From the NCBI GenBank assembly GCA_018435665.1, contig JAHDND010000022.1:1-64000 (forward strand): a stretch of 64,000 bases of DNA, written 5' to 3'. How positions within the stretch are numbered: the first letter of the stretch is position 1; every line of letters starts with the position of its first letter. Of the stretch, positions 43,793 to 56,111 are shown piece after piece. This DNA is from Candidatus Thiosymbion sp. GTDB taxonomy: Bacteria; Pseudomonadota; Gammaproteobacteria; Chromatiales; Chromatiaceae. The notes below the pieces were generated by a model that was given only the letters and a program-made list of their open reading frames with translations, did no database searches and was not told the origin of the DNA. Position numbers and translations under genes: made by a program.

Positions 43793-44974
43793 TCAAGGCA
43801 AGCCTGCCAGGCGATCGGCGGAGAGGAGGATGATCTCAATCTCCTCCGTGATCTCCTCCTGGCGCTGGGCGTTGCAGGCCCGACGCAGCCCTTCGGCCTT
43901 CTCTTCCAGGCGTTGCAGGGCCTGCTCCATGTGGGTTTGACGCTGGCGGTTTTCCGCCGTCAGGGAGCTGTAAAGGACCTGATTCAGGACGGCATAGAGA
44001 TAGTGGCGGGTGAGGCCATCGAGCAGTTCCCCCGGGGGCAGGTGCATGAGGGGAGGAAAGGCAGGATTAGGGGTCCGGTCAGGCAGCCAGGGGCGGATAG
44101 GGTCCGGCGTTGCACGCGAGCTTGAGGTCATCGCGGACGGCGAGATTGAGGCCATCCCGGAGAGCGGAATTGAGGTCATCGGGGAGAGTGAGATTGGGGC
44201 AATCGCGATCGGCGGGATTGAGGTTGTCGCAGACGGCGGGAGTGGGGCCGTCGCGGACGGCGGATCGGGTTCTGACGCTCCCGGCGGTATAAGGGGGCCG
44301 GCCAGCGGCAGCAACTGGCGCAGCCGCAGATCATTGGTCGCTTCTTCCTGATAGAGCACGCCCAGCCCGCCCCCGGCCGGCTCTCCCCCCGCCAGCCCAC
44401 CTCCCGCCGGCTCGCCCGCCGCCAGCAGGCGATTGAGTTCCCGGGTGAGGCGCAGCAACACCGCCGGCACCTCGTCGGCGACGGTGGCGCCGGGGAGTCG
44501 CTGCACGATGCGCGGGTCCCCGCCAAGCCGGGTGGCCAGGCGCTGGCCAACGACCAGCCACTGACCCGCCAGCGGTGGGGCCTCGGGGTCCCGGACCCGC
44601 GCCGCGAGGCGCGCGTTGAAATCGCCGCAAAAGCCTTGTTCCGAGCCGACCAGGACCCAGAGCGCCCCTGCCGGGGCCAGTGTTGTTGGTGGCCGGTGCC
44701 CATCTCCCGGGACAGGCATGACCTCTGGCCAGGGGGTGGAACCCGCTTCCTGCGCCGCCATCTGAGCCAAGGGATGGATCAGCTCCGGGTGCCAGGCCAG
44801 GAATTCGCCAAGGGCGGCCTCGATGCCCGCCACCATCCGTTCCTGGCAGGCGATGAAGCTCAGCAGGGTGCGGGTCTCCATCAGGGCCAGGCTCTTCATG
44901 GCCCCCAGGATGTCGGCGATCTCGGTCAGGGCGCCCAGCCGCCGCGCCAGCTCACGGCGGCGGCTCATGGCCAA
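43793..44974 (-). CDS. atpG: N-ATPase gamma subunit with repeat insertion
   Basis: Central stalk subunit of the N-type F1Fo ATPase. N-terminal helix [20 protein letters not shown] and C-terminal helix [20 protein letters not shown], with [17 protein letters not shown] at the end, match AtpG. The middle (residues about 235-282) holds a Pro/Ser/Ala/Thr repeat from 24-bp DNA units, which makes this gamma about 100 residues longer than usual (393). The [13 protein letters not shown] stretch before it is also repetitive. The start overlaps the alpha gene by 23 nt. Last gene of the operon. Confidence 0.85.
   Translation of the reverse strand: MAMSRRRELARRLGALTEIADILGAMKSLALMETRTLLSFIACQERMVAGIEAALGEFLAWHPELIHPLAQMAAQEAGSTPWPEVMPVPGDGHRPPTTLAPAGALWVLVGSEQGFCGDFNARLAARVRDPEAPPLAGQWLVVGQRLATRLGGDPRIVQRLPGATVADEVPAVLLRLTRELNRLLAAGEPAGGGLAGGEPAGGGLGVLYQEEATNDLRLRQLLPLAGPLIPPGASEPDPPSATAPLPPSATTSIPPIAIAPISLSPMTSIPLSGMASISPSAMTSSSRATPDPIRPWLPDRTPNPAFPPLMHLPPGELLDGLTRHYLYAVLNQVLYSSLTAENRQRQTHMEQALQRLEEKAEGLRRACNAQRQEEITEEIEIILLSADRLAGLP
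44127..44270. repeat. Six 24-bp tandem repeats inside atpG
   Basis: Six units of 24 bp with consensus GTCATCGCGGACGGCGAGAT TGAG lie head to tail with no break in the atpG frame. Each adds eight codons. On the coding strand they give Ser/Pro/Ala/Thr/Ile-rich octapeptides. Confidence 0.85.
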
Positions 44975-46469
44975 CCTCCTTCGCCATCGGCGATGGCACC
45001 TGATCTGTCCACTCCCCGAGGGCCTTCCGCCAGACGGCGCGGTCGTCGGCCAGGGTCAGTGGCGAGGCGTCAGCGCGGGCCAGCAGGTGGACCAGACGGG
45101 CGGCGATGGCCGCCTCGTCCCCCGCCAGGTCATCGAACAGGCCCTCGTTGTAGGCGATCAGCCAGGCCAGGTGCTGTTCCGGGGACAGTGGGGCCAGGCG
45201 CTCTTGCTTCAGCAGCTCCCGCAGCAGCCGGCCACGCTGGATCTTGGCCGCCACGCTCGCCTCCAGGCGGGCGCCGAAGCGGGTGAAGACCTCCAGCTCC
45301 AGGAACTGGAGAAAATCCAGCTTCATGCGCCCGGCCTCGTCGCGGATGGCCGGGGGCTGGGCCTTGCCGCCGATGCGCGATACCGAGCGGGTCACGTCGA
45401 TGGCGGGGAGGTCACCGCGGGCGAAGCGCTGGGGGTCCAGATAAATCTGGCCGTCGGTGATGGAGATGAGGTTGGTGGGGATGTAGGCGGCGATCTCCCC
45501 CTGCTCGGTCTCGATGAGCGGCAGGGCCGTCATGCTGCCGCCGCCCTTGGCCGCCGCCAGGCAGGTGGAGCGCTCCAGCAACCGGGAGTGGAGATAGAAG
45601 ATGTCGCCGGGATAGGCCTCCCGCCCCGGTGGCCGGCGCAGCAACAGTGACAGCTCGCGATAGGCGCGGGCATGGGTGCTGAGGTCGTCGTAGACCACCA
45701 GGGCATCCCGCCCGGCCGCCATCCAGGCCTCGGCCAGGGTGCAGCCGGCGAAGGGCGCCAGGTATTTGAGACCGGGGGTGGCGGTGGCCTCCGCCACCAC
45801 CACGCAGGTGTAGGCCAGGGCACCGCTCCGGCGCAGGGTTTCCAGGGGCGCCACCACCGCCGAGCGTTTCTGGCTGATCAGCACATAGACGCAGTGGACG
45901 TCCCGGCCGTGCTGGGCGACAACCATATCCAGGGCCAGGGCGCTCTTGCCGGTGCCGGCGTCGCCGATGATGAGCTGGCGCTGGCCCTTGCCGATGGGCA
46001 CCAGGGTATCGAGGATCTTGCAGCCCGTGACCAGGGGCCGGCTGACGAAGTCGCGGTCGATGATGGGGGGCGAGGCTGCCTCCAGGGGCCGGCGGCTGGC
46101 CGTTTCCACCTCGCCCCCGCCGTCCAGGGGCCGGCCCAGGGGGTCCACCACCCGTCCCAGGTAGGCATCGCCGACGCTGAGGGTGAGCTGGCGTCCTGTC
46201 AGCCGGGCCGCAGCGCCGGCGGTGAGGCCCTCGCCCTGATGGAGCAGGATGGCGCCGATGCGCCGTGAGCCGAGAAAGAAGACCAGGGCCTCGCTGCCGT
46301 CCTCGAAGGCCAGGATCTCGTCCATGGCTGCGGAGGGCAGGCCCTCGACCCAGGCGATGCCGTCGCCCACGGCGGCGACCTTGCCCTCCTCCACCAGCCG
46401 CAGGCCGAGGCGATAGTCCCCCAGCCAGGCGGCCTGGCGGGCCAGGGGGGCCGAGGATTCAACCGCCAT
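44952..46469 (-). CDS. atpA: N-ATPase alpha subunit
   Basis: Non-catalytic nucleotide-binding subunit of F1, 505 residues. Walker A is [13 protein letters not shown] (about 165), with [12 protein letters not shown] before it and [19 protein letters not shown] for Walker B. The Arg finger segment [17 protein letters not shown] is present. It overlaps atpF by 11 nt and atpG by 23 nt. Compared with standard AtpA it has an Ala/Gly-rich N-terminus. Order and divergence fit the N-ATPase group, which is usually acquired laterally beside a normal F-ATPase. Confidence 0.95.
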   Translation of the reverse strand: MAVESSAPLARQAAWLGDYRLGLRLVEEGKVAAVGDGIAWVEGLPSAAMDEILAFEDGSEALVFFLGSRRIGAILLHQGEGLTAGAAARLTGRQLTLSVGDAYLGRVVDPLGRPLDGGGEVETASRRPLEAASPPIIDRDFVSRPLVTGCKILDTLVPIGKGQRQLIIGDAGTGKSALALDMVVAQHGRDVHCVYVLISQKRSAVVAPLETLRRSGALAYTCVVVAEATATPGLKYLAPFAGCTLAEAWMAAGRDALVVYDDLSTHARAYRELSLLLRRPPGREAYPGDIFYLHSRLLERSTCLAAAKGGGSMTALPLIETEQGEIAAYIPTNLISITDGQIYLDPQRFARGDLPAIDVTRSVSRIGGKAQPPAIRDEAGRMKLDFLQFLELEVFTRFGARLEASVAAKIQRGRLLRELLKQERLAPLSPEQHLAWLIAYNEGLFDDLAGDEAAIAARLVHLLARADASPLTLADDRAVWRKALGEWTDQVPSPMAKEVGHEPPP

Positions 46470-47208
46470 GGTTGCCGGCCTGGGCGAAGCCGTCGAGTTC
46501 GTCCGCCAGGCTCAGGTCCAGTTGCCAGGGGCCGAGGGCGACGCGCAGCCCAGCCAGGAGTTCGGCATCCTCGGCCCAGGACAGGGCCAGGGACCGGCCG
46601 AGGCGGGCGTTCAGGGCCGCGGCGATGCGCTGACGCTGGACCTCCGCCACCGGAAAGGCGCTCGTGATCAGGACCCGGCGCTCCTCGCCGAGGGCGGCGG
46701 CATCCAGTTCGGCGAGCCGCTCCTGGGGCAGGTGGGCCAGGTCCTCGATGAAGACGTCGATGAGGCGGCGCTCCAGCTCCGGCCCGGCGAGGCGGGAGAG
46801 CAGTCGGGTGGCGAAGCCGCGCGCCACCTGGATGGCCTGGCCCTCAAGCTCATGCCGCTGCTGATCCTGCCGATGGGCCTCCTGGGCTTGCTGGCGCTCC
46901 CGTTCCGCGGCCAGGGTCTGGGTCAGGGCCTGGAGCTGCCGGCCCCGCTCGGCCTCCAGCTCCGCCTGGAGTCCCGCCCGCAGGTGGGCCTTCTCCGCCT
47001 CCCAGTCGGCCAGCCGGCGCTCGAACTGGGCCTGGAGTTCCGCCGCCGCGGTCTCGGCCTGCCGGGCCTCCTCCAGGGTCCGGGTCACGCCCGCCTGCCG
47101 CCGGGCCAGCACCTCCCGCACCGGCCGATACAGGAAGCGCTGGAGAAGCCACACCAGGACCAGGAAGTTGACGACCTCCAGGGCAAAGGTGGTCCAGTCG
47201 ATGGCCAT
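46459..47208 (-). CDS. atpF: N-ATPase b subunit with delta-like C-terminal extension
   Basis: Peripheral stalk subunit of 249 residues. An N-terminal membrane helix ([20 protein letters not shown]) is followed by a long Ala/Glu/Gln-rich coiled coil (about 40-150), then a segment resembling the C-terminal part of delta ([20 protein letters not shown], residues about 180-245). N-ATPase operons lack a separate delta gene, and this extension probably supplies it. ATG 47208 ([10 protein letters not shown]) is preferred over an in-frame TTG upstream. Confidence 0.9.
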   Translation of the reverse strand: MAIDWTTFALEVVNFLVLVWLLQRFLYRPVREVLARRQAGVTRTLEEARQAETAAAELQAQFERRLADWEAEKAHLRAGLQAELEAERGRQLQALTQTLAAERERQQAQEAHRQDQQRHELEGQAIQVARGFATRLLSRLAGPELERRLIDVFIEDLAHLPQERLAELDAAALGEERRVLITSAFPVAEVQRQRIAAALNARLGRSLALSWAEDAELLAGLRVALGPWQLDLSLADELDGFAQAGNHGG

Positions 47209-47221
47209 GGCCAGCAAGTCC

Positions 47222-48173
<952 letters not shown>

Positions 48174-48174
<1 letters not shown>

Positions 48175-48442
48175 CACCAATGCTTGCGGATGAAGAGGAC
48201 CACGTTGAGGACACCCAGGGCCAGCCCGAGCAGGATCAGATTGACGGACCAGCGCACCGAGTAACCCGCCTGGAGGCCGTCCAGCCAGCTCCCAAGATAG
48301 GCCCCGCCCACCAGGGGCACCAGAAAGAGTATAGACAGGGTGCCGAGAAATACCGTCTGGGCAAGCAGGGAGCGGCGTCCCCGCTCCGCCCCCTCCAGGC
48401 GGCGGGCATGCCGTTCCACCCCCTGGCGCCAACGGTCGTCGT

Positions 48443-48446
<4 letters not shown>
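48174..48446 (-). CDS. atpQ: N-ATPase AtpQ-like small membrane subunit
   Basis: A 90-residue protein with a charged N-terminus and two membrane helices. GAYLGSWLDGLQ fits the GxxxGxWLD motif of AtpI/AtpQ proteins. In N-ATPase operons atpQ and atpR follow atpC. Here the stop of atpQ overlaps the start of atpB, so atpR is absent. AtpQ/AtpR are thought to help metal handling or Fo assembly. Start overlaps atpC by 4 nt. Confidence 0.75.
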
Positions 48447-50381
<1,935 letters not shown>

Positions 50382-50409
50382 CCGCCTGCTCCGCCATTTA
50401 CCATGCGAC

Positions 50410-51333
50410 TTATCTCAGGCCATTTGAGGGCACCGGTCCAGAGGTTGGTGCCGAACCCGCCGCCGCCGCGAAAAGCGCTTCAGCCCGCTCGACTCGGGCG
50501 GCCAGCAACAGCCAGCGGCGCAGATGGGCCGGATCATGACTGGCGCGCAGCCGCGCCTCCACGTCGGCCGTGACGGCCAGGCCGCGGTCCTGGAGCAAGG
50601 CCAGAATCGCCTCGATCAGGGCCTCCTCCCGGCCCTTTTCCCGGCCCTGCTTCAGGCCTTCTTCCAGTCCAAGTTCCCGCCCTTCTTCCAGTCCAAGTTC
50701 CCGGCCTTCTTCCAATCCTTGCTCCCGACCCTGATCGAGAACCGCGTTCAGGCCGGCATAGCCTCGACGCTGCAAGAGATTGCGCAACACCACCTCGTGC
50801 GCCGCCTCCCGGTCGAACAGGGCGCGAACGGGGACCGGGTTGCGCAGCACCCCTGGGGCTTCCAACTGATCGAAGGCGGTGAAGAGCTTCATGGGTCCAT
50901 CCGGACGATGCACCTCGACCCGTTGGGGTCCCAGCAGCCGGACGACCCACACCAGCCGGGTGCCCGCCGCCAGCAACTCGGCGATCTTGTCCTGCAACTC
51001 CCGCTCATCCTGGCCCTGGCCGGCGTATTCGACGGCTAGGGGCGGGGCCTCCGTCAGCCAGGTCTGGTTGCCGCAGGGCGGAGTGGCGCGAACCGCCACG
51101 TCGGGGGCCCGCAGGCTGGCACTATCCGGACTGATGCCGACATCGGCCCCCGTCCACTGGATGTCGGGATCACTGTCCAGCACCTGTGCGCCGCTGACGC
51201 TGCCGGCGGCATGCTGCCAGCCGGCCGGGGCGCAATAGATGGGATGGCCATTGGAGAGTTCATAACGGTCCCCATCGCGCAGGTGTTCGGCGCGGAAGGG
51301 ACCCGGGGATGAATGGCGTTGGGGATTGCTCAT
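50410..51333 (-). CDS. Uma2-like protein with repeat coiled-coil tail
   Basis: A 307-residue protein. The N-terminal half (about 20-170) follows the Uma2 pattern (YELSNGHPIYCAPAGW, LRAPDVAVRATPP, PPLAVEYAGQGQDE, GTRLVWVVRLLG). The second half is a coiled coil of 8-residue GREQGLEE/GRELGLEE repeats from 24-bp DNA units (50658-50729). Tails of this kind occur in Uma2 and transposase-like (Rpn/PDDEXK) proteins. ATG 51333 (MSNPQRHSS) has AGGAAC upstream. Function unknown. Confidence 0.75.
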   Translation of the reverse strand: MSNPQRHSSPGPFRAEHLRDGDRYELSNGHPIYCAPAGWQHAAGSVSGAQVLDSDPDIQWTGADVGISPDSASLRAPDVAVRATPPCGNQTWLTEAPPLAVEYAGQGQDERELQDKIAELLAAGTRLVWVVRLLGPQRVEVHRPDGPMKLFTAFDQLEAPGVLRNPVPVRALFDREAAHEVVLRNLLQRRGYAGLNAVLDQGREQGLEEGRELGLEEGRELGLEEGLKQGREKGREEALIEAILALLQDRGLAVTADVEARLRASHDPAHLRRWLLLAARVERAEALFAAAAGSAPTSGPVPSNGLR

Positions 51334-51428
51334 GGCAGGTTCCTCGAATGGCCTGGTTCTGATGGATTCTAGCCAACTCCCCAAACGCTTGCTCAGGCCC
51401 CGCCCTTCCAGGCCAGGCCTCCCGGCCA

Positions 51429-52655
51429 TCAGGTGCCGTGCCGCTTGCGATAGCCGTCGAGGTAGCGGGCAAAGCGCCCGATGGCCTCTTCCAGATCATC
51501 GGTGTTGGGGAGAAAAACGATGCGCAGGTGATCGGGATGGGGCCAATTGAAGCCGCTGCCCTGGACCACCAAGACCTTTTCCTCCAGCAGCAGTTCCAGG
51601 ATGAAATGCTGATCGTCGAGGATGGGATAGAGCCGGGGGTCCAGGCGGGGGAAGAGGTACATGGCCGCAGTGGGCTTATGACAGGTCACGCCGGGGATGG
51701 CGGTCAGGAGTTCATAGGCATGGTCGCGCTGTTTGCACAGCCGACCACCGGGGGCCACCAGGTCGTCGATGCTCTGATAGCCGCCCAGGGCGGTCTGGAT
51801 GGCGTGCTGGGCCGGTACATTGGCGCAGAGGCGCATGGAGGCCAGGATATCCAGGCCCTCGATGTAGTCCCGGGCATGGCGCTTCTCGCCAGAGACGATG
51901 GCCCAACCGGCACGGTAGCCGCAGGCGCGGTAGTTCTTGGACAGGCCGTTGAAGGTCACGAACAGGACGTCGTCGGCCAGGGAGGCGATGGAGGTATGGC
52001 TGACCCCATCGTAGAGGACCTTGTCGTAGATCTCGTCGGCATAGACGATGAGCTGATGCTGGCGGGCGATCTCGACGATCTCCCGCAGCAAGTCGTCCGG
52101 GTAGAGGGCGCCGGTCGGGTTGTTGGGGTTGATGATGACGATGGCCCGGGTCGCCGGGGTGATCTTGGCGCGGATGTCGTTGAGGTCCGGCAGCCAGCCC
52201 GCCCCCTCGTCGCACAGATAGTGGCAGGGGGTGCCCCCGGCCAGGGACACGGCGGCGGTCCACAGGGGATAGTCCGGGGCTGGAACCAACACCTCGTCGC
52301 CGTTGTCGAGCAGGGCCTGCATGGCCATCACGATCAGCTCGGAGACGCCGTTGCCGATGTAGATGTCTCCCACCTGGACGCCGTGGATGCGCTTCTCCTG
52401 GGTGTAGTGCATCACCGCCTTGCGGGCGGCGAAGACCCCCTTGGAGTCCGCGTAGCCGCAGGCATTGGGGAGATTGAGGATGACGTCCTGGACGATCTCC
52501 TCCGGGGCCTCGAAGCCAAAGGCGCCGGGGTTGCCGATGTTGAGCTTGATGATGTGGTGGCCCTCCTCCTCCATCTGGCGGGCGCGGGCCATGACCGGGC
52601 CGCGGATGTCGTAGCAGACATTGGCCATCTTGGTGGATTTGAGGACGGGCTGCAT
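51429..52655 (-). CDS. alaA: Alanine-type aminotransferase
   Basis: PLP-dependent class I aminotransferase of 408 residues, closest by motif to AlaA (glutamate-pyruvate aminotransferase). Features: LNIGNPGAFGFEAPEEI, ACGYADSKGVFAARKAV, the cofactor Asp region NPNNPTGALY and YADEIYDKVLYDG, and the Schiff-base Lys in FNGLSKNYRACGYRAGW (Lys about 240). C-terminal substrate Arg in HLRIVFLP. Expected reaction: pyruvate + glutamate to alanine + 2-oxoglutarate. It stands alone; a partial dispersed repeat lies upstream. Confidence 0.9.
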   Translation of the reverse strand: MQPVLKSTKMANVCYDIRGPVMARARQMEEEGHHIIKLNIGNPGAFGFEAPEEIVQDVILNLPNACGYADSKGVFAARKAVMHYTQEKRIHGVQVGDIYIGNGVSELIVMAMQALLDNGDEVLVPAPDYPLWTAAVSLAGGTPCHYLCDEGAGWLPDLNDIRAKITPATRAIVIINPNNPTGALYPDDLLREIVEIARQHQLIVYADEIYDKVLYDGVSHTSIASLADDVLFVTFNGLSKNYRACGYRAGWAIVSGEKRHARDYIEGLDILASMRLCANVPAQHAIQTALGGYQSIDDLVAPGGRLCKQRDHAYELLTAIPGVTCHKPTAAMYLFPRLDPRLYPILDDQHFILELLLEEKVLVVQGSGFNWPHPDHLRIVFLPNTDDLEEAIGRFARYLDGYRKRHGT

Positions 52656-52729
52656 GGGGTACTTCCGGGTGGTTGAGACGGAGACGAAGATCGGCCAGCC
52701 GCGATGGCACGAATGGGCGCTAACTGGAC

Positions 52730-52760
52730 CTAACTGTCATGAGGGGCGCGGCATGTTAGG
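52730..52760 (+). repeat. Partial copy of the dispersed repeat (copy D)
   Basis: CTAACTGTCATGAGGGGCGC matches the start of copy B and continues for a few bases, then ends. It lies between alaA and the parE toxin gene. Confidence 0.55.
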
Positions 52761-52783
52761 GCCATCGCGCCGGAGGCGAATAG

Positions 52784-53074
52784 TCAGAGGCTTTGTTCAC
52801 GATCTTCCTTGTGATGCCAGAGTCGTAAGACAACTAAGGCATCCGCATGTAGGGAATAGCGAACAATGGTATTCCCAAAAATTATTTCTCGAACGGTGTC
52901 AGGTTGTGGTGCCAGCGCCACGTTGTAGCCGAGGTATGGAAACATACAAAGGTTCTCGACACGCGCAATAAGTTCAGAGGCCACGCGCGCGGCGGCAGCA
53001 GGGTCTTTCTCGGCGATGAACGCACGAAGGCGGACCAGATCAGCAACCGCCTCTTGGGAATAGCTCAGCCTCAT
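52784..53074 (-). CDS. ParE/RelE-type toxin
   Basis: A 96-residue toxin of the ParE/RelE fold: MRLSYSQEAVADLVRLRAFI, MFPYLGYNVALAPQ, and the end VVLRLWHHKEDRE. ATG 53074 is chosen because it overlaps the antitoxin stop (ATGA). The RelE-like C-terminal Arg/His pattern suggests either gyrase or ribosome targeting; the sequence does not decide. Confidence 0.85.
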   Translation of the reverse strand: MRLSYSQEAVADLVRLRAFIAEKDPAAAARVASELIARVENLCMFPYLGYNVALAPQPDTVREIIFGNTIVRYSLHADALVVLRLWHHKEDREQSL

Positions 53075-53343
53075 TGACCTACCTTCGGCGGGGGTAACTC
53101 CAGGGGAGAACCCCAAGTGCGTAGCCAGGAATGAACGACCTCACCTGAGACAACCTTGCCCCGCGCTACCGACTCCATGGCTTGTAGGGTTTCCTCCCAG
53201 CGAACCTGCTCTAGCTCTTGACGCTGAAGATATTCCCTTAGCGCCTGATTAATAAGCCAGTTTTTGGTTCGCTGCAATTTACTGGCGATAGCCTCAAGGC
53301 CCTCTTCGATATCCGGCTGAAGCCGGACGCTGGTTATGCTCAT
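53071..53343 (-). CDS. Ribbon-helix-helix antitoxin
   Basis: A 90-residue antitoxin with an RHH DNA-binding N-terminus (SVRLQPDIEEGLEAIASKLQ, TKNWLINQALREYL) and an acidic toxin-binding tail. It is located directly upstream of the ParE toxin with a 4-nt overlap. It should repress its own operon. Confidence 0.85.
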   Translation of the reverse strand: MSITSVRLQPDIEEGLEAIASKLQRTKNWLINQALREYLQRQELEQVRWEETLQAMESVARGKVVSGEVVHSWLRTWGSPLELPPPKVGQ

Positions 53344-53378
53344 TGGGACACCCTCTCAGAAGAATGCAACGTATTACA

Positions 53379-54080
53379 TCATATTCTTCGGAACGAGACG
53401 GTGCACCGTGCCGCGGGTACCTGCGCAGCACACCTTATCGCATCGGCCAGCTCGGTTGGCAGGATCGCAAGATCGGCCGGGACATCGACATCCGGCAGGG
53501 CCTCGCCCACCCACACGTGCCAGTTCAGGTCACGCAGACGCCTCTGGGTGAGGTCCGCCACGGTGGCCGTGCCCCAGGGCATGGTGGTGAAGAGTGAGGG
53601 ATGGTAGGCGAAGGCCCGCAGACCAAGCAAAACATAGCCGCCATCCAGCGCCGGAATGAGGGCCGCCGCGTGCCGATGCAGCGCCAAGGCAGCCTCCCGC
53701 AGGCGCTGCGGGGTCAAGGCCGGACAATCGGTACCCATCAGCAGGACCGGCTCGCCCGCGTCCAGATAGCCGCGAGCGGAGCGGGCCAGGCGCGCCCCCA
53801 GATCGCCCTCGCCCTGGTCACTCCAGGCAACGCTGGACCCCCGGGGCCCCAGTTCGCGAAGGGCCGGGAGCCAGGGCTGCCAGTCCGGGTGTTCCGGCGC
53901 CGGGCTGGCGCAGATTTCCACCGGCCCCAGGTCCGCCGCCAGGGCCTGCTTCAGGGCATGAGACAGGAGGCGGCCGGCTAGCCGCGCCGCTCCCTCCGCC
54001 CCCAGGGCCGGGATCAGCCGGGTCTTGACCCGGCCAGGAACCGGCGCCTTGGCAAAGATCAGGATGCGGACCTGGCTCAC
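53379..54080 (-). CDS. Glycosyltransferase, TIGR04282/DUF2064-like (arsenosugar)
   Basis: A 233-residue protein of the DUF2064 nucleotidyl/glycosyl-transferase type: ILIFAKAPVPGRVKTRL (family opening), LLMGTDCPALTPQ, LIPALDGGYVLLGL. GTG 54080 is taken as start, overlapping the stop of the next gene upstream (GTGA), rather than an ATG further in. Related genes lie with ArsS in arsenosugar loci. Expected role: handling a sugar-nucleotide intermediate; unproven. Confidence 0.8.
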   Translation of the reverse strand: MSQVRILIFAKAPVPGRVKTRLIPALGAEGAARLAGRLLSHALKQALAADLGPVEICASPAPEHPDWQPWLPALRELGPRGSSVAWSDQGEGDLGARLARSARGYLDAGEPVLLMGTDCPALTPQRLREAALALHRHAAALIPALDGGYVLLGLRAFAYHPSLFTTMPWGTATVADLTQRRLRDLNWHVWVGEALPDVDVPADLAILPTELADAIRCAAQVPAARCTVSFRRI

Positions 54081-54883
54081 TGCTGGCACCGCTCGTCCGT
54101 TGGCCGGGCTGTCGGCTCCGTCCACTGGCAGCGCACGTCCGGTAAACTGGCTACCGTATCCGTCAACTGGCAGCGCTCATCAGTCGGACTGGCCACCGTC
54201 TGCGTCCGGGCGGGGAGGCAATAGCGAGCCGCCAGGGCCTCTGCCGGCACCCCGCGCCAGTAGTCGAAACGTAGACACCACATCAGGAGGATCGTGCGCC
54301 AGGGCCCCTGGCTCTCCCAGCGCCGGCCGGAGGTCAGCACCCGTTGCCGCAGGCATGCGGGGGGGCCCAGGCGCTTGAGCCGCTTGGACAACTCGATATC
54401 CTCCATCAACGGCTGGTCCGGGAAACCGCCCACGGCGGTGAAGGCCTCCCGACGGACGAACAGCGCCTGATCGCCGGTGGCGATGCCGGTGAGGCGGGAG
54501 CGCAGATTCATCAGCCGGGCGACGAGCTTCAGCACCCGGGGCCGGCCCGTGATGCGGACATCGAAGCGGCCCCAGAGCCGCTCCCTCAGGGCCCCCTGGA
54601 TGAGCGGGGCGGCATCCTCCGGCAGGCGGGTATCGGCGTGGAGAAAGACCAGGGCCTCGCCCTGGGTGGCGGCGGCACCGGCGTTCATCTGCCGCGCCCG
54701 ACCCCGTGGGGCGGTGAGGACCCGGTCGACCCAGGGTACCGCCAGGTCGGGGGTGCCATCACGGCTACCGCCATCGACCAGAATGACCTCATGACCCTGG
54801 GCGCGCAGGGACTGAAGGGGGGACAGGGTCGCCATCAGGCCCGCCGCCTCGTCCAGGGCTGGAAGAATGAAGGTCAGGCGCAT
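54077..54883 (-). CDS. GT2 glycosyltransferase, TIGR04283-like (arsenosugar)
   Basis: A 268-residue family 2 glycosyltransferase. The core reads MRLTFILPALDEAAGL, EVILVDGGSRDGTPDLA, ALVFLHADTRLP and GIATGDQALFVRREAF. The last 40 residues are three copies of a 14-residue Thr/Asp/Arg/Cys repeat (TVASPTDERCQLTD and variants), not expected in this family. It couples with the DUF2064 gene and lies beside arsS, which suggests it adds the sugar in arsenosugar synthesis. Confidence 0.85.
   Translation of the reverse strand: MRLTFILPALDEAAGLMATLSPLQSLRAQGHEVILVDGGSRDGTPDLAVPWVDRVLTAPRGRARQMNAGAAATQGEALVFLHADTRLPEDAAPLIQGALRERLWGRFDVRITGRPRVLKLVARLMNLRSRLTGIATGDQALFVRREAFTAVGGFPDQPLMEDIELSKRLKRLGPPACLRQRVLTSGRRWESQGPWRTILLMWCLRFDYWRGVPAEALAARYCLPARTQTVASPTDERCQLTDTVASLPDVRCQWTEPTARPTDERCQQ
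54080..54199. repeat. 42-bp repeats at the 3' end of the GT2 gene
   Basis: About three imperfect 42-bp units (14 codons each) lie in frame before the stop; each contains a CAGCGCTCATCAGTCGGACT-like core. Confidence 0.7.
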
Positions 54884-54894
54884 GGCGAGCTCCC

Positions 54895-54994
54895 GGGTCG
54901 GGTGGCGCCTGGCGGGGGACGCCGTGAATCCATCCCTGGAGGCTTGACGACCGCCTCCCTGCGGTCAACACCCCCGCCAGACGCCGCCCGACCC
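54895..54994 (+). mobile_element. MITE-like element, copy 1
   Basis: A 100-bp element with 24-bp imperfect terminal inverted repeats (GGGTCGGGTGGCGCCTGGCG left, its complement right, two mismatches in 23). The 50-bp interior (core GACGACCGCCTCCCTGCGGT) matches the interior of 61848-61944 in inverted orientation. No coding frame. It lies between arsS and the GT2 gene. Confidence 0.75.
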
Positions 54995-55001
54995 TCCTTG
55001 G

Positions 55002-56096
55002 CTAGGACGAGCACCGAAGGGCTGCAAAGAATATTTGCTGAGCACTGACTGGTCCGGCGCTGACATGCTCGGTGCCGGCTTGAGCGCCAGTCTCCGCGCC
55101 CTCGGTCAAGGCGCCACCGCAACTGCTGCCCTGCCCGGCGGTGCAACCGTAGCAGTGTTCGGCGACGACAATGGGCGTCGTGCTGAAATCACTGGTTAGT
55201 AGGTCGCGCAGATGGGGCCTCAGGCTGTCGTCCGCCGCCCGATAGCCGCCCGCCCCTTCCAGCCCCCGCCCCAGCCTCAGGCCCAACTGCTGGTTGAAAT
55301 CGCAGTCGTATAGCCAGCCTTGCCAGTCGACGCTGATCAGATCGCGGCACATGACCTGGTCCAGATTGGCGGGACGGAAATTGTCCTTGAGCAGGCGCAG
55401 ATAGTTATCGAATTGCCCCCGGCTGAGCAGGGTGCTGCCGAAGCGCTGGATGGGCATGTTGGTCAGGATCAGGAGGCGACTGAAGACGATGCCGTAACGC
55501 TCGCCCAATTCCCGCCGGTAGGCCGCCTCCAGCCCCGTCTGGCCGGGGGGCAGGCTGGCGTCGCCGGGGTTGTAAACCAGGTCCAGGTCCAGGCCGCTCC
55601 CGGGCTGGCCGTAACCCAGGGCATTGAGGCGCCGCAGGCCGGTGATGCTGCGGGCATGGACCCCCTTGCCCCGCTGCCGGTCCACGTTGTCCTCCAGGTA
55701 GCAGGGGAGGGAGGCGACGACCTGCACCCCTTCAGCAGAGAGAAAATCCGCCAGGTCCTCCTGTCCAGGTTCGGAAAGGATGGTCAGGTTGCAGCGGTCG
55801 AGCACCCGCGCCCCCAGCCAGCGGGCCGCCTGCACCAGCTCGCGAAAGCGCGGATGTAGTTCCGGGGCCCCGCCGGTGAGGTCGAGGGTTGGCAGGCCGC
55901 GAGCGCTGAGCACCTGGGGAATCAGGTCGATGTTCTCATCGTCCATCCGCTCGGTCCGACCGGGACCGGCGTTGACGTGGCAATGGCCGCAGCTCTGATT
56001 ACAACGGTAGCCGAGGTTGACCTGCAAGGTGGTCAGGGCCCGGCGGCGCAGCGACGGGAAATCGGTATCACGCAGGTGGGGCAGGGTGTCGAGCAT
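55002..56096 (-). CDS. arsS: ArsS arsenosugar biosynthesis radical SAM protein
   Basis: Radical SAM enzyme of 364 residues. The iron-sulfur motif CNQSCGHC (Cx3Cx2C) sits in NLGYRCNQSCGHCHVNAGP (residues about 27-45), with LDLTGGAPELHP for AdoMet binding. The C-terminus has HCYGCTAGQGSSCGG, the ArsS-type cysteine cluster. ArsS is thought to transfer the 5'-deoxyadenosyl group to dimethylarsenic compounds. The two glycosyltransferases upstream on the map and downstream in transcription complete a small arsenosugar cluster. No arsM methyltransferase is in view. Confidence 0.9.
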   Translation of the reverse strand: MLDTLPHLRDTDFPSLRRRALTTLQVNLGYRCNQSCGHCHVNAGPGRTERMDDENIDLIPQVLSARGLPTLDLTGGAPELHPRFRELVQAARWLGARVLDRCNLTILSEPGQEDLADFLSAEGVQVVASLPCYLEDNVDRQRGKGVHARSITGLRRLNALGYGQPGSGLDLDLVYNPGDASLPPGQTGLEAAYRRELGERYGIVFSRLLILTNMPIQRFGSTLLSRGQFDNYLRLLKDNFRPANLDQVMCRDLISVDWQGWLYDCDFNQQLGLRLGRGLEGAGGYRAADDSLRPHLRDLLTSDFSTTPIVVAEHCYGCTAGQGSSCGGALTEGAETGAQAGTEHVSAGPVSAQQIFFAALRCSS

Positions 56097-56111
56097 GGCG
56101 GGGTACCTGGG

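Noticed and set aside
44127..44270. CRISPR-like array
   Set aside because: The 24-bp units are head to tail with no spacers and stay in the atpG frame.
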